From Pseudomonas putida (GTDB taxonomy: Bacteria > Pseudomonadota > Gammaproteobacteria > Pseudomonadales > Pseudomonadaceae), in assembly GCF_003228315.1 (NCBI RefSeq), contig NZ_CP029693.1:6482501-6546500 (forward strand): a stretch of 64,000 nt of DNA. Direction: 5' to 3'. Positions 1 through 8,137 of this stretch are shown in pieces; the stretch's first letter is position 1, and each line of letters starts with the position of its first letter. Both the position numbers and the translations under genes were made by a program. The notes beneath the pieces are model-generated. The model was not told the origin of the DNA, made no database searches, and saw only the letters and a list, made by a program, of their open reading frames with translations.

Positions 1-441
1 CTGTCCGGAGCTGTGGAGTGGATCAACTCGCCGGCCCTGACCAATGAATCGCTCAAGGGCAAAGTGGTGCTGGTGGATTTCTGGACTTTCGACTGCATCA
101 ACTGCAAGCACACCCTGCCTTACGTGAAGGACTGGGCGAAGAAGTACGAGAAGGAAGGGCTGGTGGTGATTGGCGTACACACCCCGGAGTACGGCTTCGA
201 ACGCATCATCGACAACGTCAGGGACAAAGTGAAGGAATACGGCATCACCTACCCGGTGGCGGTCGACAACAACTACATGATCTGGCGCAACTTCGATAAC
301 CAGTACTGGCCGGCACACTACCTGATCGACGCCAATGGGCAGGTGCGTTTCACCCACTTCGGTGAAGGCGCTTACGAAGATCAGGAGAAGATGATCCAGC
401 AGCTGCTGCAAGAGGCCAAGGCCACCGCACCCGCCGCATAA
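1..441 (+). CDS. Thioredoxin-like (redoxin/DipZ-type) protein, 5'-truncated
   Basis: The reading frame is open from base 1, so the N-terminus lies outside the window; a GTG at 13 is internal and not a credible start. The visible 146 residues form a thioredoxin fold: a beta strand (VVLVDFWTF) leads into the redox pair CINC, followed by a cis-Pro-type region (YWPAHYLID) and a C-terminal helix. It resembles the C-terminal thioredoxin part of DipZ/TlpA-like periplasmic proteins, which exchange disulfides outside the cytoplasm. The Trp-Thr-Phe-Asp-Cys context is typical of that group rather than of cytosolic thioredoxin. Whether a CcdA-type membrane domain precedes it cannot be seen. Confidence 0.8.
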   Translation: MSGAVEWINSPALTNESLKGKVVLVDFWTFDCINCKHTLPYVKDWAKKYEKEGLVVIGVHTPEYGFERIIDNVRDKVKEYGITYPVAVDNNYMIWRNFDNQYWPAHYLIDANGQVRFTHFGEGAYEDQEKMIQQLLQEAKATAPAA

Positions 442-474
442 CCTCATCGGAACAATGGCTGACGTCGTGCTCTT

Positions 475-554
475 TGTAGGAGCTGCCGAAGGCTGCGATC
501 TCTTGATCTTTAAAAGCAAGATCAAAAGATCGCAGCCTTCGGCAGCTCCTACAG
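475..554. repeat. REP-type inverted repeat (GAAGGCTGCGATC variant)
   Basis: Long near-perfect inverted repeat: TGTAGGAGCTGCCGAAGG and its complement bracket a GATC-rich centre. It lies between the convergent thioredoxin-like gene and the AraC gene, so it may work as a bidirectional terminator. The same variant recurs at 49619-49703. Confidence 0.85.
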
Positions 555-558
555 GGGC

Positions 559-1524
559 TCAGTGCACCGAAGCCGCGTGCGTGCGCCGCCATGCCGCCGG
601 CGGCGCACCGTACTCGCGGCGAAAGGCCCGGCTGAAGGCGGTATCCGTCTGGTAACCCACTTCCTCGGCAATGCGCAGCAGTGAACTGTTGCTGCTGCGC
701 AACAGATTGGCCGCCAGCATCATCCGCCATTGCGTCAGGTACTGCATTGGCGACACTCCCACCAACTGCTGAAAGCGCTCGGCCAACACCGATCTGGAAG
801 TACCCGCCGTGCGCGCCAGCTCATCCAGGGTCCAGCAGTGGCAGGGCTTGTTGTGCAAGGCGTTGAGGGCGGCGCCGACGATCCGGTCGCCCACGCCCGC
901 CAGCCAGCCGGTACGGCCCTTGCCGTGTTCGTGCATGTACAGGCGCAGGACTTCGATGAACAGCACCTCGGCCAGTTTCGCCAGCACGCCTTCGCCGCCG
1001 GGCCTTGGCGAGCGGGCTTCGGCCAGGGCGTAACGCACCGACGACTCGAGCCAGATCCCGGCACTCGAACCCCGCACATTGACCCGCACCACCGGCGGCA
1101 AGCCGGCCAGCAACATGCCAGCCAGCCGCGTATCGCAAGCCATGTAGCCGCACACCAGACGGGTCACCGCGCCACCGCCGCCATAGCGCAACTGCTGCGG
1201 CCGTCGGGCCAGGATCTTGTCCAGCCGTCCGCCGGTGGCGGGAGGCAACCCGGGTTTTGAGGTCATGCGATGCCCGTCGCCCTGGGGGAACAGCACGACG
1301 TCGCCTGCGGTGAGCAGCAGCGGCGGATCATCGCCGAGTTCGACATGGCACTCGCCTTCGGTGATCAGGTGAAAGATCACCACCTGCTCGGCGTTCGGCT
1401 CCAGAAACGGCGCGGCGGTGTCGGCCCTCGGCGACTGGTAACACCAGGGCGCGGTGAACCTTGCATTGATGAAAATCGCGCCGGACAGGCGCACGACGCG
1501 AAGGGTCTGTGACAGAGCATCCAT
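559..1524 (-). CDS. AraC-family transcriptional regulator with cupin_6 N-domain
   Basis: A 321-aa DNA-binding regulator. Residues about 1-180 form the cupin-type domain found in Pseudomonas AraC proteins that sense small aldehydes or metabolites (EGECHVELGDDPPLLLTAGDVVLFPQGDGH). The last ~100 residues hold two helix-turn-helix motifs (LDELARTAGTSRSVLAERF and IAEEVGYQTDTAFSRAFRRE). The ATG at 1524 was chosen over an upstream in-frame one because it begins the conserved domain and is preceded by AGGA. The gene is divergent from the DUF4242 and methyltransferase genes, so it may control them; this is inferred from position only. Confidence 0.85.
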   Translation of the reverse strand: MDALSQTLRVVRLSGAIFINARFTAPWCYQSPRADTAAPFLEPNAEQVVIFHLITEGECHVELGDDPPLLLTAGDVVLFPQGDGHRMTSKPGLPPATGGRLDKILARRPQQLRYGGGGAVTRLVCGYMACDTRLAGMLLAGLPPVVRVNVRGSSAGIWLESSVRYALAEARSPRPGGEGVLAKLAEVLFIEVLRLYMHEHGKGRTGWLAGVGDRIVGAALNALHNKPCHCWTLDELARTAGTSRSVLAERFQQLVGVSPMQYLTQWRMMLAANLLRSSNSSLLRIAEEVGYQTDTAFSRAFRREYGAPPAAWRRTHAASVH

Positions 1525-1727
1525 GGTGATGTCCTGTGTGCAAATGTTTATGTCGGCTCCTGATTGTGAGCTTGATTGTGAGCCTGTCGCGGCCCCGCAT
1601 GAAATCTCCGGACGATCGGGCAGGCCTGAGCGACGATCGGGCAGGACGCAGGGGGCGCACCGGCGCGATAGTTTGCCCACAGGGTCACTGGCGGCCCTGT
1701 CATCAATAACAAGAATGAGAGGTTGTC

Positions 1728-1997
1728 ATGCCCAAGTTCGTCATTGAGCGCGAGATTCCAGGTGCTGGAACACTGTCAGAAAGGGATTTGAAAGCCGCCG
1801 CGCAAAAGTCCTGCAGGACGCTGCGCGAATTGCCGGAAGTCCAGTGGCTGCAAAGTTACGTCACCGGCGACAAGTTGTACTGCGTGTACATCGCACCGAG
1901 CGAAGCACAGATCCAGGAGCATGCCCGGCAAAGCGGCTTCCCGGCCAACCGCGTGTCCCTGGTCACGTCCATCATCGACCCGACCACGGCAGAATAA
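1728..1997 (+). CDS. DUF4242 (SCO4226-like) small protein
   Basis: An 89-aa ferredoxin-like-fold protein of the DUF4242 family. It shows the family's start (MPKFVIEREIPG), the middle KSC..L region, and the end (YIAPSEAQIQEHARQSGFPANRV). Some family members bind nickel, but no function is established for most. It is followed 37 bp later by a methyltransferase on the same strand, suggesting a two-gene operon, and the divergent AraC gene is the likely regulator. Start supported by GAGAGGTTGTC upstream. Confidence 0.8.
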   Translation: MPKFVIEREIPGAGTLSERDLKAAAQKSCRTLRELPEVQWLQSYVTGDKLYCVYIAPSEAQIQEHARQSGFPANRVSLVTSIIDPTTAE

Positions 1998-2034
1998 GCC
2001 GGGCGGCATTCCAAACCGCAACGGAGCGGAATTC

Positions 2035-2847
2035 ATGAGTACACCCATTGATCTCACTGCCTTGAAAACCCGTCAAATGGCCGCCTGGGCCAGCGGCGAT
2101 TACGCCGTGATCGGCACCACTTTGCAGATCGTCGGCGAGCAACTGGCCGAGGCCTGCGACCTGCTGTGCGATGAGCAGGTGCTCGACGTCGCCGCCGGCA
2201 ACGGCAATGCCACCTTGGCAGCGGCTCGCCGGGGCTGCCTGGTGACCTCGACCGATTATGTCGGCGCACTGCTCGAACGTGGCCAGGAGCGGGCGAAAGC
2301 CGAACGGCTCAACGTGACTTTTCAAGTGGCCGATGCCGAGGCGCTGCCGTACGCCGATAGCAGTTTCGATGCCGTGCTGTCGACCTTCGGGGTGATGTTT
2401 ACCCCGGACCAGCCCAAGGCGGCGGCCGAGCTGGCGCGGGTCTGTCGGCCCGGGGGGCGGATCGGCCTGGCCAACTGGACTCCGGAAGGCTTCGTCGGCC
2501 AGATGTTCAAGCTCCTCGGCAAGCACATGCCACCACCACCCGGTGCACAACCGCCGTCGCAGTGGGGCACAGAGGCCTGGCTGCACACGCAGTTCGACGA
2601 GCGAAATTTCCTGGTTCAGGTGACGCGCAGGACGTTCACCTTCCGCTATCGCGATGCCGGGCATTTCATCGACACCTTCCGCAGCTGGTACGGCCCGGTG
2701 CACAAGGCCTTCGCCGCGCTGCCACCCGACGGTGCCCGGGCGCTGGAACAGGACATGACCGAGTTATTGAATCGTTCGAATCGGGCGGGGGACAAGTCGC
2801 TGGTGGTGCCTAGTGAGTATCTGGAGGTGGTCATCACACGGCGTTGA
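2035..2847 (+). CDS. Class I SAM-dependent methyltransferase
   Basis: A 270-aa cytosolic methyltransferase. Motif I is VLDVAAGNGNATLAAARRG, followed by the acidic strand-2 end (STDYVG), DAEALPYADSSFDAVLSTFGVMF (motifs II and post-II) and the ARVCRPGGRIGLANW motif III, all as in UbiE/COQ5-like enzymes. The substrate is not evident. The ATG at 2035 is chosen because GGAGCGGA lies just upstream and the family's N-terminus begins there; a longer frame upstream overlaps the DUF4242 gene. Confidence 0.88.
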   Translation: MSTPIDLTALKTRQMAAWASGDYAVIGTTLQIVGEQLAEACDLLCDEQVLDVAAGNGNATLAAARRGCLVTSTDYVGALLERGQERAKAERLNVTFQVADAEALPYADSSFDAVLSTFGVMFTPDQPKAAAELARVCRPGGRIGLANWTPEGFVGQMFKLLGKHMPPPPGAQPPSQWGTEAWLHTQFDERNFLVQVTRRTFTFRYRDAGHFIDTFRSWYGPVHKAFAALPPDGARALEQDMTELLNRSNRAGDKSLVVPSEYLEVVITRR

Positions 2848-2857
2848 AACATCACCC

Positions 2858-2950
2858 CCTGTAGGAGCGAGCCTGCTCGCGATGGCGGTCTTTCAGCCAG
2901 AGATGAATTGGCTGACAGATTGCTATCGCGAGCAGGCTCGCTCCTACAGG
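2858..2950. repeat. REP/BIME inverted pair
   Basis: CTGTAGGAGCGAGCCTGCTCGCGATGG and its inverted copy separated by about 40 bp. It sits between two convergent genes (methyltransferase and DUF488). Confidence 0.9.
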
Positions 2951-2971
2951 GGTATTGGGTGTTCCCGCTAT

Positions 2972-3358
2972 CTAGATCACCTCGGCCCCGCGCGCCGCCA
3001 GCAATTCACGCAACACCGACCGGTGACAATGCGCTTCGTCCTCGCAATAACAGCCCACGGCCAGCGAAGTGGTGTGGGACAGCGCGGCCAGCAAATCGAG
3101 CATCTGGCTGGCTGCCGGCTGCTTCATTTCCACCTTGAACTTGCGCACGAACGCCGCCCAGGCCTTGGCGTCCCGGGCTTCCAGTGCTTCGCTCACCAGC
3201 TCGGCGCTGGGTGACAACAGCGGCTGCCATACATCGTAGAAATCCCGCGTGGCGAACTCGGCTTTCGGCACGCCACGGGGCGGGCGGAGTACGGTGCCCA
3301 GGCACAGGCCTTCGTTGGGTGTGCGGGGGGAGCCGAGCCGCACGATATGAATCGGCAT
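2972..3358 (-). CDS. DUF488 family protein
   Basis: A 128-aa protein of the DUF488 family. It carries the conserved C-terminal signature with closely spaced Cys and His (GCYCEDEAHCHRSVLRELL) and the N-terminal region with RLGSPRTPNEGLCLGTVLRPPRGV. Biochemical function is unknown for this family. It starts 4 bp after the stop of the phosphatidylcholine synthase gene and is therefore probably co-transcribed. The ATG at 3358 is preferred to an upstream in-frame start that would overlap the neighbour. Confidence 0.8.
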   Translation of the reverse strand: MPIHIVRLGSPRTPNEGLCLGTVLRPPRGVPKAEFATRDFYDVWQPLLSPSAELVSEALEARDAKAWAAFVRKFKVEMKQPAASQMLDLLAALSHTTSLAVGCYCEDEAHCHRSVLRELLAARGAEVI

Positions 3359-3362
3359 GGCG

Positions 3363-4148
3363 TTACGGATGCCGCGATCCGTCGAACCACTCAAGCGCGG
3401 TGCGCCAGAAGCAGATCCCGAGGAAGTAAGCCGACATCAGCAACCAGAGGCCCATCACCAACGGGTTGATCACCGGATGGTTGATCACCAGTGACAGGCT
3501 GCACAGCAACCAGATGGCCGTCACGGCAATGTTGATCGGCATGAAGCGGCGCACGCGGAACGGGTGCAGGAACTTCATCCGGGTCAGCGTCAGCAGGGCC
3601 AGGCCGATGATGGTCAGCAGGGTAATCCATGGCGAAGGGGCGATGATGTACAGGCACAGGGCGACCACGTTCCAGGCAGCGGGAAAGCCCTGGAAGTAGT
3701 TGTCCTTGCTCTTCATGTTGACGTTGCAGAAGCAGAACAGCGACGACACCAGGATCAGCGACACGCTCAGCAATAGCGTGTAGTCGGGCAGCGGCACGTA
3801 GCGATAGATGAAGAGCGCCGGAATGAACACATACGTCAGGTAATCGATGACCAGGTCAAGGATCGAGCCGTCGAAGCTGGGCAGTACCGACTGCACATTG
3901 ACCTTTCGAGCCAGCGCGCCGTCCAGGCCATCGACGATCAGCGCCACGCCCAGCCAGAGCAGGCAATGGGTCGGCTGGTTGTCGAGCAGGGCAAGGGTCG
4001 CGAGGAAGGCAGTGACCACGCCAGTGGCAGTAAAACCATGGGCTCCCCACGCTTTGAGCCTGGCGATGTGTAGAGTCGTTATCACGGGGGCGTTCTCCAG
4101 AAAATGAAGCAAGCCAGTCATCGCCTTCAGCATCGAAGGCAGCGGCAA
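3363..4148 (-). CDS. pcs: Phosphatidylcholine synthase (CDP-alcohol phosphatidyltransferase)
   Basis: A 261-aa integral inner-membrane enzyme expected to condense CDP-diacylglycerol with free choline to give phosphatidylcholine. The CDP-alcohol phosphotransferase motif is present as DGLDGALAR followed by FDGSILDLVIDY; the three Asp residues after the Arg are the metal/catalytic ligands, and the extended FDG spacing is that of Pcs rather than PgsA or PssA. About eight hydrophobic segments follow. Translation could start at 4148 or at the Met at 4121. It overlaps no neighbour and leads into the DUF488 gene. Pcs needs imported choline, which links it loosely to the BCCT transporter elsewhere in the window. 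Confidence 0.88.
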   Translation of the reverse strand: MPLPSMLKAMTGLLHFLENAPVITTLHIARLKAWGAHGFTATGVVTAFLATLALLDNQPTHCLLWLGVALIVDGLDGALARKVNVQSVLPSFDGSILDLVIDYLTYVFIPALFIYRYVPLPDYTLLLSVSLILVSSLFCFCNVNMKSKDNYFQGFPAAWNVVALCLYIIAPSPWITLLTIIGLALLTLTRMKFLHPFRVRRFMPINIAVTAIWLLCSLSLVINHPVINPLVMGLWLLMSAYFLGICFWRTALEWFDGSRHP

Positions 4149-4348
4149 ACCGGGTCGGGTTGCAGGTATCGACCGGGTTTCCGGGAATAAGGTTCACCAC
4201 CTATGAATCTTAGCTGCGCCGCGGGAAAAGGCCGTGGATAAATCTGCGCGGGTGGGGGCAAAAGCGTCTCGGCCAAACGGTGGTAGCACATTTGCCGGGG
4301 AAAGCTATCGTTGTTTGATTGGATCCACCCACCTGTGAGGATGCGGTC

Positions 4349-5107
4349 ATGAACACCAGCGATTTGCTCGAACAATTACTGCGCGGCGGCCAGGGCGCGA
4401 TGTCGCAGCAAGGCGGCGCCGGGGCCCAAGGCGGGCTCGGGGATCTGGGCGGATTGCTCGGTGGCCTGCTCGGCGGCGGTGGCGGCGGTGGCGGCGCAGG
4501 TATGGGCGGTGGCATGGGTGGCGGCCTGGGCGGCCTGGGTGGATTGCTTGGCGGCCTGCTCGGTGGTGGCTCGCCGATGGGCGGCGCGCCCCAGGGCCGT
4601 TCCGGCGGCGGTGCCAACTACGCCGCGCTGGCTTCGCTGGGCATGATGGCGTTCCAGGCGTATCAGAGCTGGCAACGCAGTCAGGCTATGCAGCAACAGC
4701 AGGCACCACAGCAGGCGATGCGTACCGTGGACATGCTGGCAGGTCCGGAAATTGAAGAGCACAGCCATGCCATCCTGCGGGCCTTGATCGCTGCGGCCAA
4801 GGCCGATGGCCGCTTCGATGACGCGGAAAAACAGATGATCAACGCCGAAATCGCCCGCCACACCAACGACCCGCAATTGCAGCAGTGGCTTGACGATGAA
4901 GTCGCCAAACCGCTGGACGCCGGCGAGGTCGCACAATCGGCCTCCGACCCGGGCATGGCCGCCGAAATGTACCTGGCCAGCGTGATGCTGGTGGACGACC
5001 AGCAGGATGCCGAGCGCAACTATCTGGATGAGCTGGCGGCGGCGCTGGGCATCGATCCGGATTTGCAGGTGCATCTGGAACAGCAGGCCAAGGGCGGGGC
5101 AGCCTGA
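4349..5107 (+). CDS. DUF533 / TerB-like protein with glycine-rich N-half
   Basis: A 252-aa protein. Residues about 5-90 are strongly low-complexity, made of Gly-Gly-Leu-Leu-Gly type repeats; a hydrophobic Ala/Tyr segment follows. Residues about 130-250 match the DUF533 domain, a TerB-like all-helical fold (HAILRALIAAAKADGRFDDAEKQMI). E. coli YebE is a distant relative; function is unknown. The start at 4349 has TGTGAGG upstream and begins the family's characteristic MNTSDLLEQLL. Confidence 0.82.
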   Translation: MNTSDLLEQLLRGGQGAMSQQGGAGAQGGLGDLGGLLGGLLGGGGGGGGAGMGGGMGGGLGGLGGLLGGLLGGGSPMGGAPQGRSGGGANYAALASLGMMAFQAYQSWQRSQAMQQQQAPQQAMRTVDMLAGPEIEEHSHAILRALIAAAKADGRFDDAEKQMINAEIARHTNDPQLQQWLDDEVAKPLDAGEVAQSASDPGMAAEMYLASVMLVDDQQDAERNYLDELAAALGIDPDLQVHLEQQAKGGAA

Positions 5108-5117
5108 CCCATTCCCC

Positions 5118-5220
5118 CCTGTAGGAGCGAGCATGCTCGCGATGGACTTCAGATCACCGTGGGGTATCTGGTTCCCCGCGTTATCGTTGACGACCATCGC
5201 GAGCATGCTCGCTCCTACAG
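5118..5220. repeat. REP/BIME inverted pair
   Basis: GTAGGAGCGAGCATGCTCGCGATGG facing its inverted copy, with a conserved internal spacer containing CGTTATCGTTGACGACC. Lies between DUF533 and ligD. Confidence 0.9.
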
Positions 5221-5330
5221 GTACAGAATTCTTCACATCCCGTCTGTCCGGGCAATTTCAAGGCCAATGGAATTTTTCCCCGCGTGGTTCGCTCTGCTGA
5301 GAAACAGGCGCGCGATCAGCAAGGCAGGCC

Positions 5331-7298
5331 ATGAACAAAGCCATCAAACCACCGGCCACCCCAGCGCCGCAAAAAAAATCCGCGCAACTGACCGGCGCAC
5401 ACAAGGCGAAACTGCCGGATCAGCTCAAGCCAGAGCTGGCGACGCTGGTGGAACGGGCCCCGGACGGCCACTGGAGTTACGAGGTCAAGTTCGACGGCTA
5501 CCGGATCATGGCGCGCATCGACCGCGACGACGTCAGTCTCTTCACCCGCAACGGCCACGACTGGACCCACAAGTTGCCGGAGCAGGCGAAGGCATTGGCG
5601 GAACTGGGCCTGGAATCGGCCTGGCTCGACGGCGAAATGGTGGTGACCAACGAGCAGGGCGTGCCGGACTTCCAGGCACTGCAAAATGCCTTCGAGGCCA
5701 ATCGCAGCGGGCACATCCTCTATTACCTGTTCGACCTGCCGTACCTCAACGGCGTGGACCTGCGCGAAGTGCCGGTCGAGGAACGCCGGGCGGCATTGGC
5801 GACGGTGCTCAAGGCCCACGACGATCCATTGCTGCGATTCTCCGACAGCTTCGAGGAAGACCCGCAGGCCCTGCTCAACAGTGCCTGCCAGATGCGCATG
5901 GAAGGGTTGATCGGCAAGCGCCTGGGTTCGCCTTACGTCTCCCGGCGCAGCGGTGACTGGATCAAGCTCAAGTGCAAGCATCGGCAGGAATTCGTCATCG
6001 TCGGCTTCACCGAGCCCAAGGGTTCGCGCAGTGCCTTCGGCGCCTTGCTGCTGGGCCTGCACGATCGCGCCAGCGGCGAGTTGCGCTACGCCGGCAAGGT
6101 CGGCACCGGCTTCACCGAAGCCACCCTGGCGAGCATTCATGGGCAACTCAAACCCTTGCAGACAAAAAAGCCTGCGCTGGTCGATCCACCCGCTGGCGCC
6201 GAGTTCAAGACCGTGCACTGGCTCAAGCCGCGGTTGTTGGCGGAAGTGGCCTTTGCCGAAATGACCAAGGACGGCTCGGTACGGCACGCAGTGTTCCATG
6301 GCCTGCGTGACGACAAACCGGCCCGGAAGATCACCGAGGAGCGTACGAGCACCGTGAAAACACCAAGCGCGAAAAAGAAGGTCGATCCCGCACCGTCCCA
6401 AGTGGGGCTGGAGGAGGGCAAGGTTCGCATTACCCATCCGGAACGGGTGATCGATGCCAGCAGCGGTACCACCAAAATGCAATTGGCCGAGTACTGCGCC
6501 AGCGTCGCCGAGTGGATCCTGCCGCAACTCAAGGATCGCCCGGTGGCGCTGGTGCGCGCGCCGGACGGGATTGCCGGGGAACTGTTTTTCCAGAAGAACG
6601 CCGAACACCTGGCCATCCCCGGCATCGTCACCCTGGACCAGGCACTCACCGGGCAACCGATGATGGTCATCAACAACGCCGAAGCGCTGGTGGGCGCGGT
6701 GCAGATGAGTACCGTGGAGCTGCACACCTGGAACGCCACTTCGGACAACCTCGACAAACCCGACCGCTTCGTCCTCGACCTTGACCCGGACCCGGCGCTG
6801 CCGTGGAAACGCATGGTCGAGGCGACCCAACTGACCCTGACGGTGCTCGATGAGTTGGGGCTCAAGGCGTTTCTCAAGACCAGCGGCGGCAAGGGCATTC
6901 ACCTGGTGGTGCCGCTGACCCGCAAACTCGGCTGGGACGAGGTCAAGGACTTCAGCCACGGAATTGTCAGCCACATGGCAAAGCTGCTGCCGGAGCGTTT
7001 TTCCGCGGTGTCGGGGCCGAAGAACCGGGTAGGGCGGATCTTCATCGATTACCTGCGCAACGGACTGGGCGCCACGACGATCTGCGCCTACGCCGCGCGC
7101 ACCCGCGAAGGGTTGCCGGTCTCGGTACCGATCTTTCGCGAAGAGGTGGGGGAACTGAAAGGCGGGAACCAATGGACCATCCACAACGTCCATGAGCGCT
7201 TGGCGCAAGTCGGCGATGAACCCTGGAAAGAGATGAAGAAAACCCGGCAGAGCATCACCGCCGAGATGCGACGGCGAATCTCAATGAAGAAGACCTGA
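5331..7298 (+). CDS. ligD: DNA ligase D (LIG-POL form, lacking the phosphoesterase domain)
   Basis: A 655-aa enzyme of bacterial non-homologous end joining. Residues about 30-330 are the ATP-dependent ligase: motif I EVKFDGYR gives the adenylated Lys53, and EGLIGKR and DWIKLK are the later nucleotidyltransferase motifs. After a Lys-rich linker (about 335-360), residues 365-640 form the archaeo-eukaryotic primase-like polymerase, with the metal-binding DLDPDP at 483-488 and SGGKGIH. The 3'-phosphoesterase domain present at the N-terminus of most Pseudomonas LigD proteins is absent; upstream is only a REP and about 110 bp. The start has AGGCAGG before it. No ku gene is in the window. Confidence 0.93.
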   Translation: MNKAIKPPATPAPQKKSAQLTGAHKAKLPDQLKPELATLVERAPDGHWSYEVKFDGYRIMARIDRDDVSLFTRNGHDWTHKLPEQAKALAELGLESAWLDGEMVVTNEQGVPDFQALQNAFEANRSGHILYYLFDLPYLNGVDLREVPVEERRAALATVLKAHDDPLLRFSDSFEEDPQALLNSACQMRMEGLIGKRLGSPYVSRRSGDWIKLKCKHRQEFVIVGFTEPKGSRSAFGALLLGLHDRASGELRYAGKVGTGFTEATLASIHGQLKPLQTKKPALVDPPAGAEFKTVHWLKPRLLAEVAFAEMTKDGSVRHAVFHGLRDDKPARKITEERTSTVKTPSAKKKVDPAPSQVGLEEGKVRITHPERVIDASSGTTKMQLAEYCASVAEWILPQLKDRPVALVRAPDGIAGELFFQKNAEHLAIPGIVTLDQALTGQPMMVINNAEALVGAVQMSTVELHTWNATSDNLDKPDRFVLDLDPDPALPWKRMVEATQLTLTVLDELGLKAFLKTSGGKGIHLVVPLTRKLGWDEVKDFSHGIVSHMAKLLPERFSAVSGPKNRVGRIFIDYLRNGLGATTICAYAARTREGLPVSVPIFREEVGELKGGNQWTIHNVHERLAQVGDEPWKEMKKTRQSITAEMRRRISMKKT

Positions 7299-7302
7299 AG
7301 CC

Positions 7303-7405
7303 CCTGTAGGAGCGAGCCTGCTCGCGATGGTCGTCAACGATAACGCTGGATGCCTGACACCCTGCGGCGTTCTTGGGACCATCGCGAGCAGGCTCGCTCC
7401 TACAG
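7303..7405. repeat. REP/BIME inverted pair
   Basis: TGTAGGAGCGAGCCTGCTCGCGATGG and inverted copy around a GTCGTCAACGATAACGCTGG spacer, between the convergent ligD and DUF3313 genes. Confidence 0.9.
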
Positions 7406-7418
7406 AAAAGCAATGCGG

Positions 7419-8093
7419 TTATTTGATGAACGCCTGGAAGTCACTGTTCAACTTGTCGATCGCCGCCTTGAAGTCCTGGGCGGTGACTTTCTGGCTTTCG
7501 TTGGACAACTGCTTGCCGAATACCTTGCGCACGACCTTGGCCACGGTCTGGTTGCTTTTCGCGTCGATGAACTCGGCCTCGATAAACAACTCGGTGTCCT
7601 GGTCGCGGTGGCCGGTGGCGGCCTGGGTCGCGCCTACGACGGCGGCGATGGGCACCACTTCATACCATTTCATCCCTTCGTTCGAAGCACTCACCCCGGT
7701 GATGGCCGCTTTCATGATCAGGGTCTTGGCGCCGGCCGGTGCTGCGCTCGGGCTGGAGACCACGCGGTATTTCTGCCCCAGCGTCGTCTTGGCCCGGTTG
7801 GTCATGTAGTTCTGGATGTCGTTCAGCGTCTGCTGGTTGACCCGCTCATTAGGCTTGGGCGCCGGATACAGTTCCAGCTTGTTGAACGCCACGGTGTCGT
7901 AGGCATTGGGGTTCCACGATGGGGCCACCCAACGCATCGCCGTACCGCCGCTTGGCGTTTCGACTTCCTGCAGGTTGTTGTAGTTGGACAGGTAGCCGGA
8001 GTATTGCTCCCGCTCGGTAACTTTCGAGGTGCAGCCACCGAGCAAGAGCCCGGTCAATGCGGCGCCGACAAGCAATTTTCGCGACAGGTTCAT
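7419..8093 (-). CDS. DUF3313 lipoprotein
   Basis: A 224-aa predicted lipoprotein. The signal peptide MNLSRKLLVGAALTGLLLGGC ends in a lipobox (LLGGC), so the mature protein starts at Cys21. The rest matches the DUF3313 family (SGYLSNYNNLQEV; TLIMKAAITGVSAS; TELFIEAEFIDAKSNQTVA). Function is unknown. The start at 8093 begins the signal peptide. It lies 44 bp downstream of the FadL-family gene on the same strand and may be cotranscribed with it. Confidence 0.85.
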   Translation of the reverse strand: MNLSRKLLVGAALTGLLLGGCTSKVTEREQYSGYLSNYNNLQEVETPSGGTAMRWVAPSWNPNAYDTVAFNKLELYPAPKPNERVNQQTLNDIQNYMTNRAKTTLGQKYRVVSSPSAAPAGAKTLIMKAAITGVSASNEGMKWYEVVPIAAVVGATQAATGHRDQDTELFIEAEFIDAKSNQTVAKVVRKVFGKQLSNESQKVTAQDFKAAIDKLNSDFQAFIK

Positions 8094-8137
8094 AGTGCTG
8101 GTTGCTCCTTGGTGTGAACGTATTTTGTCTCGGTTCG

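Noticed and set aside
4376..5236. A 286-codon minus-strand frame with Ala/Thr/His-rich repeats opposite the DUF533 gene
   Set aside because: The repeats are only the complement of the Gly-rich coding sequence, and it runs into a REP at its start.
5316..7208. A 630-codon open frame on the minus strand opposite ligD
   Set aside because: It has no recognisable domain, is rich in Arg/Gln/His/Ala as antisense frames of high-GC genes are, and lies fully over a gene with clear ligase and polymerase motifs.
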